Made by a program: the position numbers and the translations under genes. 64,000 nucleotides of DNA, taken from Belliella calami (GTDB lineage: Bacteria > Bacteroidota > Bacteroidia > Cytophagales > Cyclobacteriaceae). The notes under the pieces are model-generated. The model was not told where the DNA came from, ran no database searches, and saw only the letters and a list, made by a program, of their open reading frames with translations. The stretch's first letter is position 1, and each line of letters starts with the position of its first letter. Shown here in pieces: positions 8,219 to 18,160 of this stretch. Location of the stretch: assembly GCF_022549695.1 (NCBI RefSeq), contig NZ_JAKZGS010000001.1, positions 124,001 through 188,000 on the forward strand, given 5' to 3'.

Positions 8219-9004
8219 TTATCGATAACAAAAGACTGTAATCGCCATATCAAATCTCTCGCAAATCAAAGTTTGATCTACAAAGGGACGGTTACGGGCG
8301 CTAGATTCCTTTATATGATATTTAAAACCTTCTTTGCTGACAATCTCGAGGAGTTCATGAAGTGTCTGAGGTTTGTTGATATCATTGTGGTATTCAAAGA
8401 ATAAATGGTTGGCGTTTTTTAGTTTTCCTTTGCAGGATCTGATGACTTCATCCTCAGCTCCTTCAATATCTATCTTGAGAAAATCTATTTTTTCGTCCAA
8501 AAGAGCTGATAGCATGACGGTGGATACCTTTACAACTGGCTGTTCAGAGTGTTGGAATAGTTCATTTACCCTTCCCCCCATTCCACCATCAGATTGGAAG
8601 CTCAAAACAGTTTCTTCTGTCCAAATTGCTTTTTGATTAAGGTTGACATTCTTAAGCCCAAAACTTTCTACATTTTCCTTCAACAAATCAAATAAACCGG
8701 GATCAGGTTCAAATGCATGGATTTGATGATTCGGGTAATTTAAGGAGAAAAAAAGTACACTTAGCCCCATGTTCGCACCGCAGTCCAAGATAATTCCATT
8801 TTCTTTTTCCAATGGTTCGAACCTGTATATTTCTTCCTGAAAAATCTCCAAGTAGGTATTGTAAAAAGCCCTTGCGTGATGGAATTTAAATGTTGGCCCG
8901 AACAAATCAGTTTGTCCTGCGGAATCATATGATAGATCCTTTATTCTCTCAAGTTCAACTTCCAAAGGGTCTCTAACTATCGTTTTTTTCTTCTTAAAAA
9001 ACAT
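8219..9004 (-). CDS. FkbM family SAM-dependent methyltransferase
   Basis: This 261-residue cytoplasmic protein has the SAM-binding motif I LDCGANMGLSVLFF (about residue 73), the acidic loop HAFEPDPG that binds the ribose, and the FkbM signature FLKIDIEGAEDEVI in the C-terminal half. FkbM enzymes O-methylate sugars or polyketides. Next to a glycosyltransferase, methylation of an exopolysaccharide or LPS sugar is the likely role. The start at 9004 is the only ATG before the conserved region, and a candidate -7 box (TAAATTTG, minus strand, 9079-9086) lies 75 bp upstream. Confidence 0.87.
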   Translation of the reverse strand: MFFKKKKTIVRDPLEVELERIKDLSYDSAGQTDLFGPTFKFHHARAFYNTYLEIFQEEIYRFEPLEKENGIILDCGANMGLSVLFFSLNYPNHQIHAFEPDPGLFDLLKENVESFGLKNVNLNQKAIWTEETVLSFQSDGGMGGRVNELFQHSEQPVVKVSTVMLSALLDEKIDFLKIDIEGAEDEVIRSCKGKLKNANHLFFEYHNDINKPQTLHELLEIVSKEGFKYHIKESSARNRPFVDQTLICERFDMAITVFCYR

Positions 9005-9375
9005 CTTTAGTAATACTTATGTAGAACAATGGTAACGCTATTATTTTACCTATGTTTCACATTCTAAAATGATTTAAACAAATTTAGTAGGTTCAAATTT
9101 TATCCACATTTTAAGAACAGACTTGAATATAGGAAAAGCAGAAAAATCACTTAACGAGAATTAACTCATATTTGTATTTATTCTAAAGATGTGTCTAACC
9201 CATATCATTTCACTAAGGACTGACTCAGCCAATCAAAGTGGGAAAGCTTTCTATAAAAAAACAGAGGCCAAATGAAATTACACGGTTCAATCTTTACACC
9301 TCTTCATCGATCAGGGGAGTACCTTCTCCGGGTTTCACACAGGATGATGCCATCAAGACATCAAAATAGGAAAAC
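9005..9375. other. Non-coding gap upstream of the FkbM gene
   Basis: This 371-bp gap between divergent reading directions contains no coding frame of note. On the minus strand, CAAATTTA at 9079-9086 (reverse complement TAAATTTG) fits the -7 consensus TAnnTTTG and could drive the FkbM/glycosyltransferase pair; no matching -33 element is clear. A TAG lies directly upstream of the ATG at 9376 in the same frame. Confidence 0.4.
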
Positions 9376-9741
9376 ATGACAACACCTGAGAAGTATCCAT
9401 ATGAGGTGGAACAAAATGCTTCCAAGACTGAAATGCCCAATTGGCATTCCTATTTTTACGATCCTAATTTGGATATACATATTGACAGTGCACTATTTTA
9501 TAACCAGGTGTTGAATATTACTCAACAGGAGCTTGCCATCAACGGGTTTGAAGCTCAGGTATTGAATACCAAAAACCTTCAGTTTGAGGTACTCCAAAAA
9601 ATCATTGAAACAGAAAGCAGGATCAAACTTTTGGTAGGCATGTTTCATGATCCAATTCCCCAAAGTTCCAAAAAATTCAAAGAGATTGGAACTCTTAGAA
9701 ATCAAACTGAAGCAATTGAACGCAAAAGTGAGAATCTATAG
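9376..9741 (+). pseudogene. Small orphan frame resembling part of a TolC-family protein
   Basis: This is a 121-residue frame from ATG 9376 with no signal peptide. The central part (NLQFEVLQKIIETESRIKLL followed by VGMFHDPIPQSSKKF) resembles the helical hairpin of TolC/NodT-type efflux channels, where L..K..E.E.RI..L.G..P.PI recurs before the next helix. A complete TolC protein has about 450 residues and a signal peptide or lipobox, so this would be an internal fragment that happens to keep an ATG. There are no efflux partners nearby. Alternatively it is a small uncharacterised protein. The similarity is judged by eye only. Confidence 0.35.
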
Positions 9742-9797
9742 GGCCTTGGGAGGAGGTTGGACGAACAAGTAGCTATGATGAAGCCATTTTTTTTGAT

Positions 9798-9840
9798 AAA
9801 GGATATCTTCCAGAAGATGGAGTGATATCCTTTTTCTTTT
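9798..9840 (+). terminator. Rho-independent terminator
   Basis: AAAGGATATC at 9798-9807 pairs perfectly with GATATCCTTT at 9824-9833 over a 16-nt loop, followed by a T-rich tail. It lies 56 bp after the TolC-like fragment, suggesting that this fragment was once the end of a real transcription unit. Confidence 0.75.
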
Positions 9841-9932
9841 TGGTTTAAAAATTTAATTAAAAAACACCTACAGTATTCTGTAGTCACTGAATGCAAGTCA
9901 TTTTGTCATAGCCCATTACTTGATCAACTAAA

Positions 9933-9968
9933 TAAAAAAAACTACCATGCGATAATTTTGCATGGCAG
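9933..9968 (-). terminator. Terminator of the first susCD operon
   Basis: CTACCATGC (9942-9950) pairs with GCATGGCAG (9960-9968) with one G-U pair. On the minus strand it lies 26 bp beyond the SusD stop and is followed by a run of Ts (the + strand shows AAAAAAAA on the left). Confidence 0.75.
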
Positions 9969-9994
9969 CTTTTTCAATAGATAAACCAAAATGA

Positions 9995-11584
9995 CTAATA
10001 ACTCGGGTTCTGTGTAAGGTTTGGGTTGTTATTGATCTCTGTCTCCGGTATTGGGAAGATAATTTTATTCTGTGCTTGTGGATGCGGTCGGTGGTTGAAC
10101 CAACTCTTGGTTTGGAACACTCCAAAACGGATAAGATCTTGTCTTCTATGCGCTTCGGCTGCAAACTCCCAACCGAGTTCATCCAAGAACCCTCCAAAGG
10201 GAATGACGCCTGAATCCAGGTCAATACTTCCATCCAAATTTTGGTAGCCATATTGATACCTACTATTACCTTCCAATACAGCTGCGGTAACAGTTGCTTT
10301 TGCAGGATTGGTATTGGCAAATGCCCTTGTCCTCACCTCAGACACCAAGCTTGCAGCTTCTGCACCGTTGCCTGTTCGAAGCAATGCTTCCGCTTTCATC
10401 ATCAACACATCGGCATATCTGAAAAATGGAAAGTCATTGTCCAAACTACCTGTAGCACTTGGCTTAATTTGGTATTTACCAATTCTATAGCCATCATTGG
10501 ACGCTGTGGCTGCAATACTTGGCACTTCTTTTCTATAAGTGATTACCACTTCTCCAGTATTTGCGTGGCGCTGAGGGCCCTGGATCCAAGTATCATAAAG
10601 CCTTCCATCTTCTGCATCATAACTATCTATAAACTGTGGTACTGCACAGTTTCCTCCCCAAGGACCTGCTTGCATCCCATAGACGAACCTACTCAGTGGA
10701 TCCAAAGTCTTCATGTGAACTGTATTTCCCTGTCCAAAAATCTCATCATAGGGGATTGCAAAGATGATTTCTTGGTTGTTTTGATTTTCCCAATGAAAAA
10801 CATCCGAATATACTGGATCCAAAGAATATACGCCTCCTGCGATGATTTCATCACAAACCTCAATAACTTTTTGCCATTGGGGTGTACCTGTGTAGACCTC
10901 AGCATTGAGGTAAATTTTCGCCAATAGGGTCTTTGCAACCCAATAGTTCATTTGTCCATAAGTATTGCTTGCGTCCTGACTTAAGGAAGGTAACACATTC
11001 TCGATTTCTTCGATGATGAAATTGTATAAGGTTGTTCTATCACTTTGCTCCGGAAGGCTTACATCCCTAAAATCAGTTACAATTGGCACATTACCATGGT
11101 TGTCAAGTAATAAGTAATATGCAAAAGCACGCACCCCTTTAAGTTCAGCTATTACCGCTTCTCTTCCCTCTGAAATTTGGATTTCCCCATCTTCAATCTG
11201 GGAAATCACCCTATTTGCAGTAGTGACACTTCTATAGGAACTGTTCCAAAGATTTGTCGGCTGCCATTGAAGCGGTGTCCAGGTATGCTGATGCATTCTG
11301 ACATAAGTACCTCCATCATACCAGCCATTTGGCCTAGCAGGTGTAACGATAACATCTGCGGATTCTTCTTGTACATCAAAATGTCCTTGCCAACCCATCA
11401 TCAATGCCCTCAAGGAACCATAAACTGGTGCGATAATCGCTGGAATATCCCGCTCGCCCGGTCTGAAATTTTCTGCCAATACTTCCGAATAAACTTCCTC
11501 ATCGAGGTTGAGACAGGATTGCAGAGCAAAGCTAATACTTACCAAAAAAGCGGAGCCTAAGATTATTTTATTTATAATTTTCAT
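9995..11584 (-). CDS. susD: SusD/RagB family outer-membrane lipoprotein
   Basis: This 529-residue glycan-binding lipoprotein has a signal peptide with a lipobox ending LQSC, with the lipidated Cys at residue 24. Next come the SusD N-terminal segment (RSVTTANRVISQIE), TPR-like helices, and the C-terminal signature in which a FAAEAHRRQDLIRFG block precedes IPETEINNNPNLTQNP at the very end. SusD caps the SusC transporter from outside and captures oligosaccharides. It lies 12 bp downstream of the SusC gene on the same strand. The substrate is not readable from this protein; the neighbourhood suggests arabinose-containing glycans or glycopeptides. Confidence 0.95.
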   Translation of the reverse strand: MKIINKIILGSAFLVSISFALQSCLNLDEEVYSEVLAENFRPGERDIPAIIAPVYGSLRALMMGWQGHFDVQEESADVIVTPARPNGWYDGGTYVRMHQHTWTPLQWQPTNLWNSSYRSVTTANRVISQIEDGEIQISEGREAVIAELKGVRAFAYYLLLDNHGNVPIVTDFRDVSLPEQSDRTTLYNFIIEEIENVLPSLSQDASNTYGQMNYWVAKTLLAKIYLNAEVYTGTPQWQKVIEVCDEIIAGGVYSLDPVYSDVFHWENQNNQEIIFAIPYDEIFGQGNTVHMKTLDPLSRFVYGMQAGPWGGNCAVPQFIDSYDAEDGRLYDTWIQGPQRHANTGEVVITYRKEVPSIAATASNDGYRIGKYQIKPSATGSLDNDFPFFRYADVLMMKAEALLRTGNGAEAASLVSEVRTRAFANTNPAKATVTAAVLEGNSRYQYGYQNLDGSIDLDSGVIPFGGFLDELGWEFAAEAHRRQDLIRFGVFQTKSWFNHRPHPQAQNKIIFPIPETEINNNPNLTQNPSY

Positions 11585-11596
11585 GATTTGATCCTT

Positions 11597-14500
11597 TTAG
11601 AATGAAATATTTAGTCCCAAGGTGAATGTTCTTGTAGTTGGATACTTGTCTCTTTGGTCATTTCCAGGTGCAAATCCCAAAATACTGACACCCTCGGGAT
11701 CAATCCCCTGATATTTTGTGAGCACAAACAAGTTTAAACCTGAGGCATATACTCTTGCATTCTTCATAATCCCCCTACCTGGAAAACTATATCCAAAAGT
11801 CACGTTGTCCAATTTGAGGTAGTCACCACTTTCTATGTAATGGCTCACATAAGCCAAGTCAGAGTTAAGTCTCTGGCCATAAACTGGATCATAGGCTGTG
11901 TTGAGCATATTGTAGGCAATGTTTTTAGGGTTTTCATAAAACATCCTTTGAAAATTCAGAATATTATGTCCAAAAGCCCCTCTCATATTCACTTCCAAAT
12001 CAAACCTTTTGTAAGTAAAAGAATTATTGAATCCAATAATGTGCTTTGGAATACCATTTCCATAAAACTGTCTGTCTTCCGGAACTGCATCTGTAATCGG
12101 GATTACCTCACCTTCTCGGTTTTCAATCAACCAAAGCCCATCTTCATTGACCCCAACAGATTTCCAAACGAAAAACTGTCCAATCGGTCCTCCCACCTCC
12201 ACACGATGGGTATAATCCTGTATCGGCTCTCCTGTACCTCCATCATTGAAAAATTCCCTTGAAACATCAAACTGCTCATTGGAAAGGTTTACAAGCTTGT
12301 TCCTATTTGTAGAATAGGTGAAGTTAGAATTCCAGACAAAATCCCCTTTCTTGATTGGCGTAAAATTCAGCAAAAACTCCATCCCTTCATTCCGCATCGT
12401 ACCTGCATTCAGCATGATATTTCCCGTGAGGTAAGGAGGAACTGGCACTGGGAAATTGTAAAGAAGGTCATTAACATTTCTTCTGTAAAAATCAATGGCA
12501 CCGCTAACCCTGTCTTGAAAAAAACTGAAATCTACCCCTACATTGTATTCCAATTTCTTTTCCCACCTTAGATCTGGATTGAAGTTTCTGGTAGGAATAA
12601 AACCCTGAACCCAATTTCCACCTACATACGCACCTTGTCCCCTATCAAAATTATAACTTATCTGAGACAAATATGGATTGCCTGCAATTGTCCCTGTTAC
12701 TCCATATCCTGCCCTAACTTTGATTTCATTCACGTTTCTAACTCCTTTGAGGAAAGGTTCATTGCTGATTCTCCAGCCTACAGAAGCAGCAGGAAAAGTA
12801 CCCCATTGGTAATTGGCTCCAAACCTTGAGGAACCTTCTCTTCTAACACTGGCCATGAATAGGTATTTGTCATCAAAGTTGTAGGTAAACCTTCCAAAGA
12901 ATCCAGCCAATTGCCATTTGTTTTTGGTACTTCCCATAGCGGCTTGACCATTGGCCAGTGCTGCCCCTGCACCCAGATTATTCCAAGTATAAAGGTCTGT
13001 GGGGAAATTCCAGTTGCTTGCTTCAAATGCTTCATAAACTGCATCCTGCCAACTATATCCACCAAGAACAGTAAAATAATTTTTACCGATAGACTTACTA
13101 TAGTTTCCAGTTAATTCTACGAGATTTTCATTATAAGCATTCGCAGATCTATTTGCTGAACTATTCCTGTTGTTCAGCCAAGTATCGGTATGATTGAAGG
13201 TAGTAGCTCCACCAAAAATATTGTTGTTCTGCACATTGGAAACAAGAAGTTTCAGATCCAAATCATCAATGGGATTATAATTTAGCGTTCCACTCATTCG
13301 CATCTCATTGTTTCTGGATTCTGAGGAGTATTCATAAATTCTTGAAATGGGATTTTCATAAAAATACCCATCCCTTTCTTGCCAGTTGCCTTGCTCATCA
13401 CGAACCCTGTCAGTGGGGTTTCTGATCATGGCCTGTCTAAATGCATAGCCATCAGCGCCTCCTCTAGCGGCTTTTATCACTCTATTGATCACTTGTACAT
13501 TAGCTCTTAGTTTGTCGCCAAACATACTGTGGTTCAAATCTGCTCTAATAGTAAGTCTTTCTTGACCTGTTCTCTTGAAGATCCCATCCCAATCTCTGTA
13601 ATTAATTGATCCAGTGAAATTGGTAGTACTATTTCCTCCAAAAAATGTCAGGTTGTGGTTGTGGCTAATTGGTGTCTGAAGCATCTCACCTATCCAATCT
13701 GTATTTCCTCCATAATCTGTATAGGCAATCCCTTCTTCTGCGATCAATCTTCGATAGTCATCCCCAGTCAAAAGCTGTGGCCTCCTTTGAATCGTCTGTA
13801 CACTCACATAGTTGTTGTAGTTTACTGTATTTCTACCCGCACTATTTTTTCTGGTAGTAATCAAGACTACGCCACCTGTTGCCCTGGTTCCATAAATAGC
13901 TGCTGCCGAACCATCTTTGAGTACATCTATAGACTCAATATCTTCTGGTGCGACAGTATTCATGTTTCCCGGGATGCCATCAATCAATATAAGTGGTTGA
14001 TTTGTGCCATTGATAGAGTTTAGGCCTCGAAGGTTAATCTCTGTGCCTGCTGCCGGATCTCCACTGGGTGTGGTCACGCGAAAGCCTGCTACTTTCCCCT
14101 GAATCAGCTGGGCTGCATCCCTGACCGCACCTTTGACGAAATCTTCCTCTTTTACACCTCCGATAGAACTTGTAACATCTCCTTTTCTCATAGTTCCATA
14201 ACCTACGACGACTACTTCATTCATGGAGGTAATATCCGGATTCAGTTTGATTTCAAATACAGCCTGGTTGGCGACAGCAACTTCTTGTGTTTCAAAACCT
14301 ACGAAACTGAACACCAAAATCCCTCCATTGTCAGGGACATCAAGCGTAAATGAACCATCTATATCAGTAGCTGTTCCTCTAGTAGTACCTTTCAGTACTA
14401 CACTTACACCAGGCATGGTAAGTCCATCTTCGGTAGAATAAACAGTCCCACTTATAGTCTTATCCATGGAGCTATTAGCTCTTGCATCTACAACTCCATC

Positions 14501-14614
14501 CGAGGACCTGGAGTCATCCAACATACTCGAAGCATAGGTCTGTGTACTTCCAAAATGAAAGGAAAGTATCAGTCCTATGGCAACGATACTTTTTAATTTA
14601 GTAAAGTTTTCCAT
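11597..14614 (-). CDS. susC: SusC/RagA TonB-dependent transporter
   Basis: The 1005-residue outer-membrane transporter has a signal peptide, a carboxypeptidase-D regulatory-like domain (about residues 52-130, SGTVYSTEDGLTMPGVSVVL to the EVAV strand), a TonB-box-like stretch NEVVVVGYG, and the plug domain. The plug shows LRGLNSINGTNQPLILIDG and the SusC hallmark SIDVLKDGSAAAIYGTRATG. A 22-strand barrel ends in TLGLNISF. No STN domain is present, so it is not coupled to a FecR/ECF anti-sigma circuit. It pairs with the SusD gene 12 bp downstream. A candidate promoter lies 118 bp upstream, and the DUF5695 gene sits further upstream behind a terminator. Confidence 0.96.
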   Translation of the reverse strand: MENFTKLKSIVAIGLILSFHFGSTQTYASSMLDDSRSSDGVVDARANSSMDKTISGTVYSTEDGLTMPGVSVVLKGTTRGTATDIDGSFTLDVPDNGGILVFSFVGFETQEVAVANQAVFEIKLNPDITSMNEVVVVGYGTMRKGDVTSSIGGVKEEDFVKGAVRDAAQLIQGKVAGFRVTTPSGDPAAGTEINLRGLNSINGTNQPLILIDGIPGNMNTVAPEDIESIDVLKDGSAAAIYGTRATGGVVLITTRKNSAGRNTVNYNNYVSVQTIQRRPQLLTGDDYRRLIAEEGIAYTDYGGNTDWIGEMLQTPISHNHNLTFFGGNSTTNFTGSINYRDWDGIFKRTGQERLTIRADLNHSMFGDKLRANVQVINRVIKAARGGADGYAFRQAMIRNPTDRVRDEQGNWQERDGYFYENPISRIYEYSSESRNNEMRMSGTLNYNPIDDLDLKLLVSNVQNNNIFGGATTFNHTDTWLNNRNSSANRSANAYNENLVELTGNYSKSIGKNYFTVLGGYSWQDAVYEAFEASNWNFPTDLYTWNNLGAGAALANGQAAMGSTKNKWQLAGFFGRFTYNFDDKYLFMASVRREGSSRFGANYQWGTFPAASVGWRISNEPFLKGVRNVNEIKVRAGYGVTGTIAGNPYLSQISYNFDRGQGAYVGGNWVQGFIPTRNFNPDLRWEKKLEYNVGVDFSFFQDRVSGAIDFYRRNVNDLLYNFPVPVPPYLTGNIMLNAGTMRNEGMEFLLNFTPIKKGDFVWNSNFTYSTNRNKLVNLSNEQFDVSREFFNDGGTGEPIQDYTHRVEVGGPIGQFFVWKSVGVNEDGLWLIENREGEVIPITDAVPEDRQFYGNGIPKHIIGFNNSFTYKRFDLEVNMRGAFGHNILNFQRMFYENPKNIAYNMLNTAYDPVYGQRLNSDLAYVSHYIESGDYLKLDNVTFGYSFPGRGIMKNARVYASGLNLFVLTKYQGIDPEGVSILGFAPGNDQRDKYPTTRTFTLGLNISF

Positions 14615-14731
14615 ACTGTAATTGGGTTGATCTTTAAGTTAATTAACCCCTTATAATGAGACCTCTACATCTAAAAAAGTCTCAAGGGATTACTTTATAA
14701 ATGTACTTAAAACACTTATCAAAAAATTCAA

Positions 14732-14739
14732 CAAAAGTA
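14732..14739 (-). promoter_or_regulatory. -7 box TACTTTTG upstream of susC
   Basis: The + strand reads CAAAAGTA, which is TACTTTTG on the minus strand and matches TAnnTTTG. It would give a 5' leader of about 110 nt before the SusC start at 14614. No convincing -33 element was found. Confidence 0.45.
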
Positions 14740-14831
14740 ACTTAAACCTATACTATATTAGCTCATTTTGATATAATACAGAACAAACTTAAACACCTAA
14801 AACTTTTCACAACAATTTAAATTGGACTGGA

Positions 14832-14870
14832 CAAAAAGAAACCTACCGAAATTGTATTCCGGCAGGTTTC
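14832..14870 (-). terminator. Terminator between DUF5695 gene and susC
   Basis: GAAACCTACCG (14838-14848) pairs with CGGCAGGTTTC (14860-14870), with one mismatch or G-U pair. Read on the minus strand it is followed by TTTTTGT, and it lies 41 bp past the DUF5695 stop. It separates that gene from the susCD transcript. Confidence 0.75.
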
Positions 14871-14911
14871 AACCCTATTGAAAAAAGAAAAACATAGCTC
14901 TTTAGAAGTGT

Positions 14912-17671
14912 CTATTTCAGACTGATTATCAATTCTTTTTGTTCAGCTCCCAAAGGAAGAATGTATGCACCATTTTTTAGTTTCTCTAATCCCAAATCCC
15001 AATCGCTTTTCGTAGGGTGGGATATTCTAAAGTAGGCATTCTTAGTGATGGCATTTGCCTTATCCAAAAACAAATGTAGCTTACTTGATTGTGGATCATA
15101 CTTAGCTTCGAGAATGTTCCCCGATTCCAGTTTTACAAGTAGTTTTTCGGTTGCCAAAAACAATTGCTTTCTTCCTGCCGAAGTCAATGCCATCTTTACA
15201 AAACCATCTTTTTCTTGGACGTTGCCACCAAATCCCAGCCATCCGAAAGTCTTATCATGAAGTAAGATCGACTTGGAATTCACGGCATAGCCAAAAAATC
15301 CCGAACCATAATCTCCACTGTAAGGATCTATTGCCAGCATTTCAGGATAAGAGTGAAATGCAGCAGGACCAAAACCATCCTCTGTGACATTGGCAACTCC
15401 ACCCAACATCCCTGCATACCCGACTCTCAAAAGATAAAGATCCTCGGGATTGTCGATGTATTCCTGCATGACAGGAATGGCATTCAATGCAGACCCATAA
15501 TGGTGAAGCTGTCTTTCGATCCTTTGGATTTTCCCTCCGTATTGGAAATCCCAATATCTTCTTGCTGAACCATTGTAACCCCAATGTGGTACTGTGGGCA
15601 TGTATGCCAAAATTGCATTTAATGTCACGTCTGCTTTTTCATCCATCCCAAAATATTTCGTCCACATATACACTTCTTCCTGTCCTGTAGAATCCCAAGG
15701 CATCTCACTCCCAAAAGGGTAAGCCAAAGCTGACCAAACATCCGCTCTTGCCTTCATGGCCCCTTCAAGTTCTTTGGCAAACGACTCCATTCCCTCATTC
15801 TTGAGATCATCCAGAAGCATCAGGAACACTGTACCTTCCATCTGACCAAATTGGGCATAATGGGGTGCCAGTTCTACCATTGCCATTGATGTGCGGAATG
15901 CACTTTCCAGATACCAATCCCAAGTTTGTGGAAGTGCAAAACCTTCATGATATCTCAATAGTCTGTACATAATCCAATGTGCAGCTGCCACATGGGGATA
16001 ATTGTAAGAGCGTCCTGGGGAATCTGAATGTTCCTTGTCCCAAGCAGCCCAAGTACCATAATTGACATTTTCACTGTAAGTTCCAGCCGGCATCTTTTCT
16101 GGCTCATAATAGAACACGCTCTTTTTTACACCGTATTTATTCTCTCCTTCACTGTACTGTATGCCACCCCAGAGAGTTTCGTGCATAAATTTCCCGAGCT
16201 TCTCCACTTCCTCCACATTCGGATCCAGTAATTGTTTCATAAAAGCTGCAAGCCAAGAACCCGCCCCAGCCTCATCACTCAAGCCTGCTATCCATACCCT
16301 GGAGTCCTCTACTACTTGGGCTTTTTTCTCATAGTCATAAGAAATCACCGAATTGTGTCTTCCAAAGGGATCATCTTCATTTTCGTACCATTGCTCTTTG
16401 GTTAGGAAACTTCCCATTTTCTCTATCAACTCAGTTTCTGAATCGATTACTTTATAAGATAATACTTGCTTAGTTCCGTCAAGGTAAGTGATTTCGACTT
16501 TCGCCCTTCCCCACTGCTTCCCTTCCACATCAAATGCCAGCCATCCGTCAGCATCCTTTTCGGGATTCTTTGTGATGGTCAATGCGCCTTTTGGAGAAAC
16601 AGTCATTTCTTTGATGGGTTGTGGTGCTTTCAAACGCAAGCTTGCCTTTACATCTATTGGCACTACATAGCCGGGCAATCCAACTGCCACCGGTCTATCG
16701 TTGGCAACCAAAGTCGGTTCAATTGACCTGAGGTCATCTGCCAACAAAAATTCCAAGCTGCTCCTGTAGCTTTCCCCTGGGGCAATGACAACTGAGGATG
16801 GCTCAATCCATTGGTCGGCATTTTTCCATTTCCCCTCAGCTTTGGCTTTGCTATGGACCACCCAATCATGAAATCCCTCAAATGTGATGTTTCTTGGGGT
16901 CTGATCATCCAGCAATGGACTGTAAGCTTCAAAAGCGGCATTTTCCTTTGGAATTACCAAAAGCACAGGTGCTTTTCCATGTAACCTTACCACCTGAAGG
17001 TATCCTGCATCCCCTCCTATATAAGGGTCATAAAATACCTTTTCCAAATGGGCATCCTCAAGACTTTTTTTGTGCAAGATATTATCGAATATCATGGGAA
17101 CTCCCAAATACCCGATCTCAACTGGCTTTCTGGATTCATTTTTCAACTCAAAGGAAAGAATTAATGAATTTTTCCCCATTTCCCAAGTTCTTGTAACGGC
17201 CAATTGATCACGCTCTCTAAGATTTGTGCTCACCAAGGAAACTGACTTTTTGGAGGTCCCTTTTTTCGCATTTGTCGATAGCTCTCTTTGGTGTGCACTT
17301 GAAAAGCTCTTCCACGATTCCCCTTCTGCAAAACGGTACATGAGGTTGATATCGCCAAGATGATAGAGACTGTCTCTGCTTCTAATGTCCAAAAGTTCGG
17401 AAGGAACAAAGTCAAAAAGGAGATCAACCTTAGGGTTCAAAGAGGCTACTGTATGGCTACTATTGAGCAATCCCAATTTGAAAATATCATTTTCTAGGTA
17501 GGTTTTCTTAGTTGTCTCCAATGTTTGTGGCTTTGCCTTGATACGATCCCATATATCTTGTGCAGATGTTGGGATCGAAAAAATCAGTGATAAGAATAGC
17601 AGAAATGGAAATTGTCTTGATTTGGCTTTCTGACTCCTAATTTGGCGCTGAATGTATTCTAATTGTGTCAT
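14912..17671 (-). CDS. DUF5695 family exported protein, glycosidase-like fold likely
   Basis: The 919-residue protein has a long basic N-region and a signal peptide ending near TSAQ (residue ~38). The segment LLNSSHTVASLNPK followed by YHLGDINLMYR matches the start of DUF5695 as I remember it. The first half is beta-rich. The second half (from about residue 530) is rich in aromatic and acidic helices (WAAWDKEHSDSPGRSYNYPH, WDFQYGGKIQRIERQLHHYG), which would fit an (alpha/alpha) toroid catalytic domain. No characterised activity can be assigned. It leads the minus-strand block with susCD downstream and is divergent from the AraC regulator, so it is probably part of the same glycan-utilisation locus. 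Confidence 0.7.
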   Translation of the reverse strand: MTQLEYIQRQIRSQKAKSRQFPFLLFLSLIFSIPTSAQDIWDRIKAKPQTLETTKKTYLENDIFKLGLLNSSHTVASLNPKVDLLFDFVPSELLDIRSRDSLYHLGDINLMYRFAEGESWKSFSSAHQRELSTNAKKGTSKKSVSLVSTNLRERDQLAVTRTWEMGKNSLILSFELKNESRKPVEIGYLGVPMIFDNILHKKSLEDAHLEKVFYDPYIGGDAGYLQVVRLHGKAPVLLVIPKENAAFEAYSPLLDDQTPRNITFEGFHDWVVHSKAKAEGKWKNADQWIEPSSVVIAPGESYRSSLEFLLADDLRSIEPTLVANDRPVAVGLPGYVVPIDVKASLRLKAPQPIKEMTVSPKGALTITKNPEKDADGWLAFDVEGKQWGRAKVEITYLDGTKQVLSYKVIDSETELIEKMGSFLTKEQWYENEDDPFGRHNSVISYDYEKKAQVVEDSRVWIAGLSDEAGAGSWLAAFMKQLLDPNVEEVEKLGKFMHETLWGGIQYSEGENKYGVKKSVFYYEPEKMPAGTYSENVNYGTWAAWDKEHSDSPGRSYNYPHVAAAHWIMYRLLRYHEGFALPQTWDWYLESAFRTSMAMVELAPHYAQFGQMEGTVFLMLLDDLKNEGMESFAKELEGAMKARADVWSALAYPFGSEMPWDSTGQEEVYMWTKYFGMDEKADVTLNAILAYMPTVPHWGYNGSARRYWDFQYGGKIQRIERQLHHYGSALNAIPVMQEYIDNPEDLYLLRVGYAGMLGGVANVTEDGFGPAAFHSYPEMLAIDPYSGDYGSGFFGYAVNSKSILLHDKTFGWLGFGGNVQEKDGFVKMALTSAGRKQLFLATEKLLVKLESGNILEAKYDPQSSKLHLFLDKANAITKNAYFRISHPTKSDWDLGLEKLKNGAYILPLGAEQKELIISLK

Positions 17672-18160
17672 GCTTAACTAATGGTTATGATATTGCCTTA
17701 GAAAAACAAATCTTTGGCTCTTATACAAATGTAATTAATACACTTATCTTACAGATATAGTCTATTACCCATTAATAACACAATATTAACATTGGAGCAT
17801 TTTGTGGATTAATTAAATCAAACAACTGAAATTTTAATGATTTTATCCACAATGGTATCATACTAATAAAATCAAAGATGAAATAAAAAACCTAAAGGTT
17901 TATTTTTCACTGTAAATCCAGAGATGCTTAAAAAATAAGGGTTTTCTATACCTCAATTGGCCAATACTAATACAATATTAATGTAACCCTATTTTTAACA
18001 AGCTCATTTTCATATTATTAATAATCAATATCATAACTATATTAATCCAATCACCCTTGACCCGTCATTTGTTCACATCAGTGGCATCTACAAATTATAG
18101 TTATGGTATTGCAAGAATCAATTGTTTTAAAACCAATAAATAACCCTAATTAAAAAAATC
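17672..18160. promoter_or_regulatory. Divergent regulatory region between DUF5695 and araC-type genes
   Basis: This 489-bp AT-rich region contains CAAATGTA at 17726-17733, which is TACATTTG on the minus strand: a perfect -7 box 55 bp before the DUF5695 start. Two copies of ACAATATT (17780-17787 and 17972-17979) lie further in. The same word occurs upstream of the DHDPS-family gene and the GH127 gene, so it may be part of a regulator site. No -7 box for the AraC gene was found. Confidence 0.45.

Noticed and set aside
10241-10927. 228-residue antisense frame within susD
   Set aside because: Composition is Cys- and His-rich without a family pattern, and it is fully opposite SusD motifs.
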